A stretch of 64,000 nt of DNA from an uncultured Prochlorococcus sp. (GTDB taxonomy: Bacteria > Cyanobacteriota > Cyanobacteriia > PCC-6307 > Cyanobiaceae), in contig CACASR010000001.1 in assembly GCA_902535175.1 (NCBI GenBank), forward strand, positions 62,001-126,000, in the 5' to 3' direction. Positions 28,276-39,137 of the stretch are shown here, piece by piece. Position numbers and translations under genes: made by a program. The notes under the pieces are model-generated. The model did no database searches. It had not been told where the DNA came from and saw only the letters and a list, made by a program, of their open reading frames with translations. The number at the start of each line of letters is the position of its first letter. The first letter of the stretch is position 1.

Positions 28276-28407
28276 TTAAAGACCGCGTATATATCTCTTA
28301 GGTAAACCAGATTGTTTACGTGGCTTTACTAAAATAGGTAAAACAATAACTCCTACGGTAAAAAGACAGATTGGAGCAACTACCATCAATATAGATTCTA
28401 GAGACAT
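28276..28407 (-). CDS. Small membrane protein (43 aa)
   Basis: MSLESILMVVAPICLFTVGVIVLPILVKPRKQSGLPKRYIRGL*. Confidence 0.5.
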   Translation of the reverse strand: MSLESILMVVAPICLFTVGVIVLPILVKPRKQSGLPKRYIRGL

Positions 28408-28597
28408 AAAGAATTTTGAATTTATTTATTGATAGCAGGATTTTTTTTTAAAGTCATGCGTATTTATATCTATTTTGTGAGAATAGATTCAAAATTTTTA
28501 TAAATTATTAAGTAAAAAAGAAAAAAAGATTAAAAAAAATCAATTTTTTCATAATTCATCCTATTTACTTAATTGTTATTTATCGAAGAAATTAGAC

Positions 28598-28750
28598 ATG
28601 GATGAGGAAAAAAAGTGGATGCTTATGACTTATTATTGTCCAACCCATGGTGATTCAGGTTTTGTAAAACCAATTCAACTAACAAAAAAAGAAATTGGTA
28701 AAACATTCTTAAAAAAAACTAGGAGTTCTAAAATCAATTTTTTAGAATAA
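28598..28750 (+). CDS. Small hypothetical protein (50 aa)
   Basis: MDEEKKWMLMTYYCPTHGDSGFVKPIQLTKKEIGKTFLKKTRSSKINFLE*. Confidence 0.4.
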   Translation: MDEEKKWMLMTYYCPTHGDSGFVKPIQLTKKEIGKTFLKKTRSSKINFLE

Positions 28751-29022
28751 ATCTAAGATACTTCGAAAATGTTCTAAATCTTTATTGAAATCTGCTTTAT
28801 TAAAATTGATAACTTACAAAAATCCCATAATTTGCTTTTTTTTCGTCATTATTTGTAAATATATTTAAAAAAACAACTTAATTTGTATCAGAATCGCATG
28901 TTAATTCACATTGATTAAGATCATGGGATGATATCTTTTCTAAAATTCTTAACATATCAATTTCGGAAAGCTCTCCATTCGAGTTCCATTTTAAAGTTGT
29001 TTTCCTTTGAGGTGAATTTTTT

Positions 29023-29232
29023 TTATTCATTTTGCTCACCCCCCTTTAAATGAAATTCTAAACAACGGGTAATACATTCTTGATGACCATCCACAATACT
29101 GCATTCAGTAATACACTCAAAATATGAATTAATAGAATCTATTTCTGTGTTCTGGTTAGTAGAAACAAATGAATCATTCATAATATTTTCTAATTTATTT
29201 GGAATAGAGATATAGCACGAATTTATGTTCAA
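29023..29232 (-). CDS. Small protein with twin Cx3C motif
   Basis: CITECSIVDGHQECITRC. Confidence 0.5.
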   Translation of the reverse strand: MNINSCYISIPNKLENIMNDSFVSTNQNTEIDSINSYFECITECSIVDGHQECITRCLEFHLKGGEQNE

Positions 29233-29470
29233 TAATTTAATTTATTAAGTGAATTAGAAAAAATAAGTATTATTTACTAAAGCTATATTCCACCTAGTTT
29301 GCCTTTAGAAAGGGAGTATTATTATTCTTTTAAAAGATAAAAGAAAAACCCACTTTTGATAATTTAATATTAATTTTATAAGTTAATCTCTCAAAAAAAT
29401 CAGCATAAAGACTGATTTACTTTTTGGTAATTTAGTTAGAAGATAAAAAAGTACACTTTTAGATTTTCAA

Positions 29471-29623
29471 ATGAAATCATTAATTAATTGGCTTTCGAAA
29501 ATGTTAGAGAGTATGGCAAATGCTTTTATGCATCCTTTAAAAAATGACTTGCCTCCATCTATTGGCACGCATGCCTATAGCAGTATTCCCATAAAAAGAA
29601 AATTGAGAAGAAGGTTGAATTAG
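29471..29623 (+). CDS. Small hypothetical protein (50 aa)
   Basis: MKSLINWLSKMLESMANAFMHPLKNDLPPSIGTHAYSSIPIKRKLRRRLN*. Confidence 0.45.
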   Translation: MKSLINWLSKMLESMANAFMHPLKNDLPPSIGTHAYSSIPIKRKLRRRLN

Positions 29624-29626
29624 GTA

Positions 29627-30733
29627 TTAACTTATAGGAATTAATTTTTCATTTTTATTATCCCAAATAATATATTTGAAGCAGTTTGAAAAATCGCTCA
29701 ATTTTAAGAACTTTGATTGTTGGAGTAGATGAATGTTTGCTTTATGACAAGCTCTTAAGTTGTAATTTGGTATTCTCTCAGAGAGATGATGAATGCTGTG
29801 GAATGATATGTCTGCTAAAAACCAATTTAGCCAATTAGGAATATCTAAATTACTACTACCTAAAATAGCTCCATCGATGAGATCCCAATTTTTTGTATTT
29901 CTAGCATATGCATTTTCGTAATTATGTTGGACGAAAAAAACACATATTAAAATTGCTGCTGATAAAGTTAATACAATTGAATAAAATGATAAGAAAAAAA
30001 ATACTCCAAACCATTTACACATAAAAATCCACCCAATTATTACTATTATATTATTGATTATTAATTCACATAGTTCAGTGAAATTATCTCCATAATCAGA
30101 AAAAGGTGGTTTGACTTTTGAATTAATAGCTAGAAATTGAGAAATTTCTCTGTTTTTTATTTTTATAAAAGTCTCTTCCAATATATCTTTAATGAAATTA
30201 AAAATAATAATAATAAGTCCTAATCTAGGTTTTAAAACTAAGTAAAAAAAACCGCCAGGGAAAAGCATCATCCAATTTCGACTTATTTTATAAAATATTT
30301 GCTCTCTTTTTGTAAGGGATTCATATTCTTCAATGCTTAAAACATCTATCGGCCCTTTGTAAATTTCCCAATTTCCATTATTTCTATGATGAAATTCATG
30401 ATCAATTGACCATGACTTCTGGGGAATACCATTAACCAAGCCAAGTAAAAATCCAAAGAAGCGGTTTAATTTCCGTTTTGTAAAAAGAGAATTATGACCG
30501 CAATCATGCATTAATGAGAATGTTCTAGAAGAAAATAGAGTTAGAAGAACTAGTAAAGGTATTAATAGAAACCCTTTAATCAATAATGAAAAAGGTTGAT
30601 TTATTATGTGGTAGATGATTAACCAAATAGAAATTATTGGGAAGATGGTAGAAATAATTTGAGAAGAAGCTCTAATATTATTTCTTTTTAGAAAAGGCTT
30701 TATTAAAAAATCACCTCTATTTGCTTTAAGCAT
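29627..30733 (-). CDS. Second membrane fatty acid desaturase family protein
   Basis: HDCGHNSLF, HEFHHRNN, HSIHHL boxes. Confidence 0.85.
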   Translation of the reverse strand: MLKANRGDFLIKPFLKRNNIRASSQIISTIFPIISIWLIIYHIINQPFSLLIKGFLLIPLLVLLTLFSSRTFSLMHDCGHNSLFTKRKLNRFFGFLLGLVNGIPQKSWSIDHEFHHRNNGNWEIYKGPIDVLSIEEYESLTKREQIFYKISRNWMMLFPGGFFYLVLKPRLGLIIIIFNFIKDILEETFIKIKNREISQFLAINSKVKPPFSDYGDNFTELCELIINNIIVIIGWIFMCKWFGVFFFLSFYSIVLTLSAAILICVFFVQHNYENAYARNTKNWDLIDGAILGSSNLDIPNWLNWFLADISFHSIHHLSERIPNYNLRACHKANIHLLQQSKFLKLSDFSNCFKYIIWDNKNEKLIPIS

Positions 30734-30813
30734 ATTTCTCTTTTTTTTTTGATAGTAACAATTTTCAAAAAGTATTGATTATTTAATAAAGAATAAATAT
30801 TTTAAAAATCTTA

Positions 30814-30969
30814 CTAAAGAATAAATTCTTTAGACATAGTTCTCAATTGATCTAGATTTAATCTTTGCAAGTAATTTTTAAAGTCATTAAGATTCTTAGT
30901 AGAGTCGTACTTGTTACTCTCGTAAAGAAGACTGTTAGAAATTAACTCAATTAGATGATCTTTATCCAT
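30814..30969 (-). CDS. Small hypothetical protein (51 aa)
   Basis: MDKDHLIELISNSLLYESNKYDSTKNLNDFKNYLQRLNLDQLRTMSKEFIL*. Confidence 0.4.
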   Translation of the reverse strand: MDKDHLIELISNSLLYESNKYDSTKNLNDFKNYLQRLNLDQLRTMSKEFIL

Positions 30970-31054
30970 AACTCCTTATAGACCAAAATTCCTGTTTAAA
31001 AAATTAAGGTCTTGAATTCGAGACCATTAACTCATCTGTATAAAGAGTAATTTT

Positions 31055-31273
31055 TTATAAATTTTTTAAATCTTGTTCTATTTTTTTTAATTTTTCATTT
31101 AATTCTTTTTGTTCTTTAACTAAAGCTTTTTTCTTTTCTGCAATCTCTTTGTTCAAAGGAGAATTGAAATATTTTTGGTATGAGACAAAAAAAACTGCTA
31201 TTGCTACTGTAATGCCAAGAGCACCAATTATTAATATTGGCGATGAAGGAAAGTCGTAAAATGGAATTGACAA
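31055..31273 (-). CDS. Small membrane coiled-coil protein
   Basis: TM segment followed by KKKALVKEQKELNEKLKKIEQDLKNL. Confidence 0.5.
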   Translation of the reverse strand: MSIPFYDFPSSPILIIGALGITVAIAVFFVSYQKYFNSPLNKEIAEKKKALVKEQKELNEKLKKIEQDLKNL

Positions 31274-31485
31274 TGTAATTTTTCTAAAAACGAATTCTAG
31301 CTATCCCATAAACAAAAAAATGAGTAATAAATACTTATTCTTTAAGAAGCTTGATGGGTAATTATTATGCTAGTTATTTTTAAAAATAAATAAGAATTAT
31401 CTTTAATTAAATTTTAAAAATAAGTAATTGTACAGCTGTCAAAGAATGAATAACTAATGATGATTAAACTAGAAAAAAATTTTTC

Positions 31486-31791
31486 ATGAATAAAATCATA
31501 AATAAAAATGAACCATGGTTTAAATGGTTAACGAGAGAATTTAATTCTTATGAAGCGTTTCAGGATTTCGAATTAGGCAAGAATCCACGAGATGTTGCAG
31601 AGGATTTTATTTCTAGAAATAGTATTGCTATTTCAGAAGTTTTCGAGAATTTTGATGAAGAAGATAAAGATACACTCGATCAGTTTCTTAAATTAACGGA
31701 ATGCGAGTTGCATGTGTTTAAAATTCTTGAAAAACAAATAGAGTTAAGAAACAAGATAAGATTTGTAGATTTCAAAAAAAGAAGAAAATGA
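31486..31791 (+). CDS. Hypothetical protein, paralogue of 42113-42379
   Basis: Shared 'WFxW...PxxxAExFI...L..F.KL.E.ELH..K' pattern. Confidence 0.6.
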   Translation: MNKIINKNEPWFKWLTREFNSYEAFQDFELGKNPRDVAEDFISRNSIAISEVFENFDEEDKDTLDQFLKLTECELHVFKILEKQIELRNKIRFVDFKKRRK

Positions 31792-32201
31792 AGAGTTAAT
31801 TTATATATAAGTTTATTTTTCCCCATTACCTGTCTTACCAAAGCCTAGCCAGATGAACCACAAGATCCATCCAAAGATAGGTATTTAATTAATATCCATT
31901 TCCAATCTTTTCCAAAATCTCTGATTCTTCTTATATCAATAGCTATTTGAGGAACTATACAAACTAGTTCATAGGCATTGAAACCAAACATTTTTAAAAA
32001 TATTGGGATAGTTATTACAGAAATTATAAGATTAGCTAATTGAACTTACCACCAGTCCGATCGAGATGTGAATCCTTTGAAGTCTGTAGCTTTAATCCAA
32101 AACTCTTTATAAGCACTGAAAAAGTCATTAAGCATAAATTAAAAATTTAAAATCGAACATATTCTATTTAATCTTTAATTTATTAAATTGTTATTTTTTT
32201 C

Positions 32202-32366
32202 CTAAACAGGATCAAATAAATTCATATCATTCGAATCTTGTTTTGGGATCTCATCCTGATTTGGTAATGAACAGAATCCGTCTTTGCAAATCATCTTTGC
32301 TTTTGCAATAATTGTAGTCTCTGAGAATATATTTTTGTTATTGTTATTTGAAGATTCTTTCAGCAT
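32202..32366 (-). CDS. Small hypothetical protein (54 aa)
   Basis: MLKESSNNNNKNIFSETTIIAKAKMICKDGFCSLPNQDEIPKQDSNDMNLFDPV*. Confidence 0.4.
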   Translation of the reverse strand: MLKESSNNNNKNIFSETTIIAKAKMICKDGFCSLPNQDEIPKQDSNDMNLFDPV

Positions 32367-32586
32367 TTATATAAAAAAATTAAATCCAATATTTAATTAA
32401 TAACTCAATTGATTTTAATAAGCAATAAATTTAATATTAATTATTTACTTTTTTTGATTTGGCAAGTCTCTCCAAAATAGCGCCATTATATAAATAAATA
32501 AAGATATAGAGCAAATATAAAGTAAAGAATTTAGATGCATTTTTACTTATTAAAGTAATTAGTAGGAGAGCCCGGTCACAAAAAGG

Positions 32587-32610
32587 AACAACTATGAATT
32601 TGTAGTTGTT
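32587..32610. other. Stem-loop AACAACTA...TAGTTGTT
   Basis: 8-bp inverted repeat, 8-nt loop. Confidence 0.5.
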
Positions 32611-33297
32611 TAACTTAGTAATCCTTCAAATTCTAGTATTTATTTAAGTTTTTTACGATTTATCCTTATTTATATCTGTTAAAGCTTTTCTACCTTCTTT
32701 AAGGGTTCTCAAGACCAGCCAAGACAGAGAAGAAATGATAAGAATGATAAGTGTAATTAGGGATAAATGAGTTGTATCAATATTGTTAATCAATTTACTG
32801 AAATTTTTAAAAATTTAACTTAAAATCTAAAAGATTTCAAATGTCAGATCTAGAGTAAGCAGGTATAAGCATTCCACCATCTTGGTCATCATTATCATCA
32901 TCAAATCCGCCCCCAAGAAGTAACTCAATAATTACGAGTACAGCTATTGGGTAGAGACACCATAATATCGCGGTAAAAGGACTTACTGCTGAAGAGGCTG
33001 AATACAAATCTGTCATGGATTGATATTAATCTAAAGAAACAAGAATTGTGGCTCCTCCGGGAAGTGTTATTCAATATTTCCATAAATATTTTTTAAACTT
33101 TTCTCTGTCTCATGAATAAATCTGTAGTATTTATTGAAATTTTTATACTTCAATATAAATTTGAATAATAATTTTGTTCAACCTTATTAGAAACTAATAA
33201 TGACATAATGAATCGCGTTATTGTTATTTTTTATACTTAACAATAATTGTACAATTTTGATTCAAAAACTATTATTTATTTTGATTTTATAAATTCT

Positions 33298-33429
33298 ATG
33301 TTTTCTTTCACTTTTGATCCTTTGGCTGCGATATTTGGTATATCAGGAATTGTAGGCTTCTTTTTCTTTGTTTCTGCTGCTAAGGGAACTTCCAGTATCA
33401 ATACAAAACCAAAAAAGGAATTAGATTAG
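33298..33429 (+). CDS. Small membrane protein
   Basis: MFSFTFDPLAAIFGISGIVGFFFFVSAAKGTSSINTKPKKELD*; likely start internal to the supplied ORF. Confidence 0.5.
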   Translation: MFSFTFDPLAAIFGISGIVGFFFFVSAAKGTSSINTKPKKELD

Positions 33430-33495
33430 AACTGATTCTGTGAGAAAACTAAATTGAGATTTTAAATCTAGTATTCTTAAAAGGCTTGTTAATTA

Positions 33496-33666
33496 TTACT
33501 TATTCCATTGTTTAGAAATAAACTCAAGAAAATCTTTTAGGTCCTCTTCAGGACAATTTGTTTGTTTTTGCAAATCAATGCAAATCTGCTTAATATTTTC
33601 AAAAGCTTTTTTTACTATTTCGTTTTTTTCAATAACCTCAAAATATTCTTGATCAGTAAAAGGCAT
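33496..33666 (-). CDS. Small hypothetical protein (56 aa)
   Basis: MPFTDQEYFEVIEKNEIVKKAFENIKQICIDLQKQTNCPEEDLKDFLEFISKQWNK*. Confidence 0.45.
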   Translation of the reverse strand: MPFTDQEYFEVIEKNEIVKKAFENIKQICIDLQKQTNCPEEDLKDFLEFISKQWNK

Positions 33667-33758
33667 AATATTAGTTCCCCTTTTGAAAATTATTTATTAA
33701 TCATATTTTATCTGCATTGACTTAGCAGTAAAGAAAGAAAAAATCTTATTTCTTAAAT

Positions 33759-34034
33759 CTAGCTGCCCAATCGATAATGTTTTTTAATACTTTTGGTTAT
33801 TTCCCATTCGCAGTAAAGTCCTGCAGGAAACTCAACAAGATCTCCAGCTTTAATAAAATAAACGTCACCGTTTTTCGTTCTAATTTTCGCTTGGCCTTCA
33901 ATAATTAAGCAAATTTCTTTATCATCGTAATTCCATTGAAATTTTCTTGGCTCACATTCCCAAATGGGCCAACCTTTTATTCCATACTGAATTATTGTGC
34001 TTGCACTACAAGGGGAAGTGATTATAACTTTCAC
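33759..34034 (-). CDS. Cupin-domain protein (DUF861-like)
   Basis: WECEPRKFQWNYDDKEICLIIEGQAKIRTKNGDVYFIKAGDLVEFPAGLYCEWEI. Confidence 0.75.
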   Translation of the reverse strand: MKVIITSPCSASTIIQYGIKGWPIWECEPRKFQWNYDDKEICLIIEGQAKIRTKNGDVYFIKAGDLVEFPAGLYCEWEITKSIKKHYRLGS

Positions 34035-34150
34035 GAAATAGTTTGGATATTTTTTTATTTTACAAATAAAGGAAATTTATATTTGCAAGAATGTGTATTT
34101 GTTTACTGTCTTTTATTTTTTTTGGTTTATCATAAAAAAAATTAAAATTT

Positions 34151-34285
34151 ATGGACGAGCTTTCTGTATTGTCAATTTCATTATCTATAGCTTCTCTCGG
34201 GATATTTTTTATTTTTTTCGCGTCAAACGATGATGATGATCAAGATGGAGGTAAGTTGATTAAATCATTCCAAAGAATTAATTAA
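34151..34285 (+). CDS. Small membrane protein with Asp-rich segment (44 aa)
   Basis: MDELSVLSISLSIASLGIFFIFFASNDDDDQDGGKLIKSFQRIN*. Confidence 0.45.
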   Translation: MDELSVLSISLSIASLGIFFIFFASNDDDDQDGGKLIKSFQRIN

Positions 34286-34481
34286 TCTCAAGTAAATAAA
34301 ATATTTAATAGAGTTTTATAACCTATAAATCCTATGTAAATGCAGCTTAAAAAAATAAAATAAACCTCTATTGTTCCAAGTCTTTTTTTCTTTAAAATTT
34401 TCATTTTTCTGAGTTTTTACATGATAATTCTATTTAATCTGATTTCTATTAACATGAGTATTTATTACATTAACCCTTAGA

Positions 34482-35354
34482 TTAAATAATTATTAATGTT
34501 AAGCCAAAAAATAAAAAACAAGTAAAAAATATTATTTTTTTGGTAATTTCTCTTTCCTCATTCTTAGCGAAAAGTAAAGAAATTACAGGAGATGTGCTTA
34601 ATAATGCCCAACCTATTCCTATGGGAAGAGTTTTAAATACAATTTGTTGTAGCAATATTCCTATATTCGTTCCAAGAAGTATTGAAAGCAAAAATCTTTT
34701 TTGTTCTTTTTTTTCTATGTTTTTTAAAAAAAAATTGATCTTAAACCCTTTTAAAGTTATTAAAAAAATTATTGCACCTAATAATCTTATCTCAGTTGTA
34801 ATGAAAGGCGATAAATTGCTTTGTAAAAAAACCATCCTAGAAAAAAGACCTCCAATAACAGCACATAAAACTGATAAAAAAGGAAAAGCAAAAATCTTAA
34901 AATTATTTTTTTCTGAGAAAGGTGAGTTTTCATCTTTAAAATCATTCCCTTTTTTGAGAATTATGAATAGCGAAATCGATACTATGATTACCCCAACCCA
35001 TGATTTAATTGTTAAATCTTCATTAATAAAAATTTCCCCTGAAAAAGCCGCCATTAACGGAGAAAGAGTTTCTACAGATAAAGTTTTTCTTGTGCCGATT
35101 GTTTGTAATGACTTTAGGTAGAAAGTATCACCTAGACCAATACCTATTATTCCACTAACTAATAGGATAAAAATGTTTTTTAATTCACTTGTAGGACTAA
35201 TATTGATAAAGGCAGGTGTAAAAACTAAAAAAGCTATTATATTTTTTATTAAATTAATATCTATTGTTTTATATTTCTGAGTTTGCGAGCGCCAAATAAA
35301 GCACGCGTAAGTCCAAGATGCAGCAGCTCCAAAAGCAGATAGGATTCCAATCAA
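34482..35354 (-). CDS. EamA/DMT family transporter
   Basis: Ten-TM-like 290-aa protein, DMT repeat pattern. Confidence 0.8.
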   Translation of the reverse strand: MIGILSAFGAAASWTYACFIWRSQTQKYKTIDINLIKNIIAFLVFTPAFINISPTSELKNIFILLVSGIIGIGLGDTFYLKSLQTIGTRKTLSVETLSPLMAAFSGEIFINEDLTIKSWVGVIIVSISLFIILKKGNDFKDENSPFSEKNNFKIFAFPFLSVLCAVIGGLFSRMVFLQSNLSPFITTEIRLLGAIIFLITLKGFKINFFLKNIEKKEQKRFLLSILLGTNIGILLQQIVFKTLPIGIGWALLSTSPVISLLFAKNEEREITKKIIFFTCFLFFGLTLIII

Positions 35355-35499
35355 AACGAGTAATTTTTAAAAATTTTATTTTATAAATTGAGTAAATGCT
35401 AAAAAGAATACATAAATAAGAATCAAAATCCCTGGTAAGTACTGAATTAGTGATTTGAAATTATTTTTTTTCATATTAACTTAAAATAATTTGTTAATT

Positions 35500-35736
35500 C
35501 TAAACAGTTTTTTTATTACTAGGATATAAACTTTCTAATTTCTTTCTTCTTTGAACTTTCGCATTAATTCTTTCTTCTTTTTCTTTTTTCTTGATCTCAT
35601 CATTTATCTTGTTTTGTCTGTAACCAAACCAAAGTAAAACCCAGATAATAGAAGTGATTAAAAGAAGAGCCGTATATTGACCAGTCATATGAAAACTGGC
35701 CTCAGAATATTTGACGTAAGAAAATATTAGACTCAT
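35500..35736 (-). CDS. Small membrane protein
   Basis: TM segment plus charged tail. Confidence 0.5.
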   Translation of the reverse strand: MSLIFSYVKYSEASFHMTGQYTALLLITSIIWVLLWFGYRQNKINDEIKKKEKEERINAKVQRRKKLESLYPSNKKTV

Positions 35737-35917
35737 TTAATTAACTTAAAGCATAATAATAACGACTGCGTTAATTTTTTTTTGATATTTAAAAATTAGT
35801 GAATTGCAGCTATTTATTATGTAGTTTTTTTATTTATTTTTTTTGATAGTTTTTGGAATAATTTTTCCTTATAACTCCTTGCTATTATCAAATAGAAGCA
35901 TATTGAATGATTAGTTT

Positions 35918-37162
35918 TTGGAACCTTTTGATTTAGCAGTTGTAGGAGGAGGTGCAGCTGGGTTTATGACAGCAATAATTGCTGCTGAAAATGGAGTAAA
36001 AAAAATAATAATTCTTGAAGGCACTTCAAAACTTATGGAGAAAGTGAGGATTAGTGGAGGGGGAAGATGTAACGTCACTAATGCGACATGGATACCGAAT
36101 GAACTAGTTGAGAATTACCCCAGAGGTGGAATTCAGCTCTTGGAATCATTTAATCGTTTTGCTGCTGGAGATGTATATGATTGGTTTGAGAAAAAAGGGT
36201 TAAAATTAAAAATTGAGGAAGATCTTAGAGTTTTCCCAGTATCTAATTCTTCTTCAGATGTTATTGATTGTTTGAGAAAAAGTGCTTTATCAAAAAACGT
36301 AGAGATATTAACAAAATTTTTTGTAAAAGAAATTTCAAAAACTCCAGATAATATATTCAAGATTTTTAGTCTTAAAAAAGCAAAGGTAACTGCAAAAAAC
36401 ATTATTCTTTCAACCGGAGGTAATCCAAGCGGATATAAATTAGCTCAAAATCTTGGACACACCATTGTTAAACCTGTACCATCGCTTTTTACTTTTTCTA
36501 CAAAAGAACCAAATTTGGATGAATGTAGTGGGGTATCGATAAAGGGCATAGATATAGAAATTAAATTAAACAATAAGAATTTTCAAAATAGAGGCGATTT
36601 ACTAATAACGCATTGGGGGTTTAGTGGGCCAGCAGTATTAAAACTTTCATCAATTGCAGCAAGAGAACTTTATAGCCAAAAATATAAATTTAATCTAATC
36701 ATTAAATGGTCTTCTTTAAGTTATAAGGAATTAAAAGAAAAAGTTAATTATTTAAGATTAAATAAAGGCAAGGTGAATCTTATTAATAGTAGACCTGTTC
36801 CACTATTAACAAAAAGATTATGGATTTTTTTATTAAAGAAAATAGGTATTGATAAAGAGAAAAAGTGGGCTGATTTACTGGCGGATGAAAGAGAGAAAAT
36901 GATAAATACCCTAATGAGGGATAAATATATAATTTCGGGCAAAGGTCCATTTGGAGAGGAATTTGTTACTTCTGGAGGCATAAAAATTAATGAGGTTAAT
37001 TTTAAAAGTATGGAGAGCTTAATTTGTCCAGGGTTATTTTTTTCTGGAGAAGTTTTGGATGTTGATGGCATCACTGGCGGATTTAATTTTCAACATTGTT
37101 GGACAAGTGGATGGATCGCTGGGATGGCAGTCTCAAAGTTAAATCAATCAATAATAAATTAA
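35918..37162 (+). CDS. HI0933/BaiN-like FAD-dependent flavoprotein
   Basis: VVGGGAAGFMTAIIAAENG, KVRISGGGRCNVTNA, FSGEVLDVDGITGGFNFQ. Confidence 0.92.
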   Translation: MEPFDLAVVGGGAAGFMTAIIAAENGVKKIIILEGTSKLMEKVRISGGGRCNVTNATWIPNELVENYPRGGIQLLESFNRFAAGDVYDWFEKKGLKLKIEEDLRVFPVSNSSSDVIDCLRKSALSKNVEILTKFFVKEISKTPDNIFKIFSLKKAKVTAKNIILSTGGNPSGYKLAQNLGHTIVKPVPSLFTFSTKEPNLDECSGVSIKGIDIEIKLNNKNFQNRGDLLITHWGFSGPAVLKLSSIAARELYSQKYKFNLIIKWSSLSYKELKEKVNYLRLNKGKVNLINSRPVPLLTKRLWIFLLKKIGIDKEKKWADLLADEREKMINTLMRDKYIISGKGPFGEEFVTSGGIKINEVNFKSMESLICPGLFFSGEVLDVDGITGGFNFQHCWTSGWIAGMAVSKLNQSIIN

Positions 37163-37280
37163 TAAGTTATAAATCAATAAGTAACAATTCAATAAGTTTA
37201 TCTTTTTTTATTAAGTATTAGACGGAAAAAATTTTTTGGAGAAACTTTAATTTTAAAGTTTTAATTATTGGTGAAGATTA

Positions 37281-38030
37281 ATGCAGAATCTTGTATCAAA
37301 AAAAGAAGAAGAGGAAAGAAGATTAAAAGCTTTAGCAGAATATAGGATTTTAGGAACCAAGCCAGAATCATGTTATGACGATATTACAAAAATTGCTGCC
37401 ACAACCTGTAATGTGCCTATTTCTTTAATGACTTTGGTAGACAAAGATAAACAATGGTTTAAATCCAAAATAGGACTTCAAATATCAGAAACTAGAAGAG
37501 ATTGGTCTTTTTGTACACATGCAATAAAAGAAAATAGCCCATTAATTATTCATGATGCTTTCCAAGATGAAAGATTTATAAATAATCCACTGGTAACTGG
37601 AGATCCAAAGATTCGTTTTTATGCAGGTTTTCCTCTTAGAAATAGTGATGGTAATAAGCTTGGAACTCTGTGCGTAATAGACAGAAAGCCAGGAAATCTA
37701 ACTACACAACAATTTAATATTATGGAATTATTATCCAAGCAAATAGTTTCATTTTTAGAGCTTAGAAAAAAGTCATTAAATTTGCTAGATGCTTTATCTA
37801 ATTTGCATAAACAGGAAGGGATTTTATCTGTATGTTCATATTGCAGAGAAGTGAAAAATAAGGAGGGCGATTGGATGCATTTAGAAAAATATCTTTCGAA
37901 AATTAGTGATATTAGATTTAGTCATGGGGTTTGTGATAATTGTATGGAAAAACATTTCCCAGATGTAATAGAAGTGTGGAATAAAAAGGATTTTTTTGAA
38001 GATGGTCAAAAAAGGTTTTTAGAGTCCTAG
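37281..38030 (+). CDS. GAF-domain protein with C-terminal CxxC...CxxC module
   Basis: GAF pattern VPISLMTLVDKDKQWFKSKIGL...CSYCREVKNKEGDWMHLEKYL...GVCDNCMEKHFP. Confidence 0.85.
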   Translation: MQNLVSKKEEEERRLKALAEYRILGTKPESCYDDITKIAATTCNVPISLMTLVDKDKQWFKSKIGLQISETRRDWSFCTHAIKENSPLIIHDAFQDERFINNPLVTGDPKIRFYAGFPLRNSDGNKLGTLCVIDRKPGNLTTQQFNIMELLSKQIVSFLELRKKSLNLLDALSNLHKQEGILSVCSYCREVKNKEGDWMHLEKYLSKISDIRFSHGVCDNCMEKHFPDVIEVWNKKDFFEDGQKRFLES

Positions 38031-38118
38031 AATCAAAAATTTGCTTTTTATTGTTTAATCTATTTTCTAAACAAATTCTTTATTTGGTGGTTAGTATTGT
38101 ATAAATTTTGACTAGAAA

Positions 38119-38604
38119 ATGTTATTAGGAACTTTATTAACAGGTGAAATTGCTAAAAGTGCATTAGTAGCATATGTTCATTATTTAGGAATTATATTGT
38201 GTTTCGGTTCTCTTTTATTTGAAAGATTGACTCTCAAAGTAGGTCTTAATAGAAATGAGACGATTTCAATGATAATTGCAGATGTGGTTTATGGTTTGGC
38301 AGGAGTTGCAATATTGGTTACTGGGATTTTGCGTGTTAAGTATTTTGGTCAAGGAGGTGATTTTTATACAGGTAATCCTGTCTTTTGGATAAAAGTTTCT
38401 CTTTACATTCTGGTGGGATTACTTTCTTTATATCCAACAACAACCTATATCTTATGGGCCATTCCATTAAGTAAGAATAAATTACCTGAAATATCTGAAA
38501 ATCTAGTTAAGAGGTTCAAACTAATCATTACTACTGAATTAGTGGGCTTTGCAACAATACCTTTGTTTGCCACTCTCATGGCTAGGGGTGTAGGTTTAGG
38601 TTGA
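38119..38604 (+). CDS. DUF2214 membrane protein
   Basis: Conserved cyanobacterial 4-TM pattern. Confidence 0.7.
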   Translation: MLLGTLLTGEIAKSALVAYVHYLGIILCFGSLLFERLTLKVGLNRNETISMIIADVVYGLAGVAILVTGILRVKYFGQGGDFYTGNPVFWIKVSLYILVGLLSLYPTTTYILWAIPLSKNKLPEISENLVKRFKLIITTELVGFATIPLFATLMARGVGLG

Positions 38605-39137
38605 ATAATTTATTCCTAGAAAGAAATTGTTTAATAAGTGCTAACAAACTATATAGATGGAGTTTAAGTTATAAGATTTCTAAATCTAAAAAAGAAATTA
38701 TCTTTATTGGTTTAAATCCCTCATTATCGGATGAAGTTTTCTTGGATAACACAACAAAAAAGATAATCAAAATTTCGAAAAACCATAATTACGGCAAAGT
38801 AAAATTAATAAATCTATTTGCTCTTATTTCAAGCAAACCAGAAAAACTTTTTAAACATAAAAACCCTGTTGGTTATCTAAACAATAATCATATTTATAAA
38901 AACTTAAAACACTGGTCTGAAAGTAAAAATTGTGATTTATGGCTAGGTTGGGGTAACAAAGGTAAATTTCTAAATAGAAATAAAAGAATATCAAAAAAAA
39001 TAATCCAATATAACTCAATTAGGAAAAATAATTTTGATAATCCTCTTGGACCGCTTTTAATTAAGAAAACAATCAAAGATAATCCAATACACCCTCTATA
39101 TTGTTCTGATAATTCCATCCTCCAATCTTATTTTTAG
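38601..39137 (+). CDS. DUF1643-like protein
   Basis: IFIGLNPSLSDE...TKKIIKI...NLFAL pattern. Confidence 0.75.
   Translation: MNNLFLERNCLISANKLYRWSLSYKISKSKKEIIFIGLNPSLSDEVFLDNTTKKIIKISKNHNYGKVKLINLFALISSKPEKLFKHKNPVGYLNNNHIYKNLKHWSESKNCDLWLGWGNKGKFLNRNKRISKKIIQYNSIRKNNFDNPLGPLLIKKTIKDNPIHPLYCSDNSILQSYF

Noticed and set aside
34540-35121. 193-aa plus-strand ORF
   Set aside because: Fully antisense to the EamA transporter; composition looks like a shadow ORF
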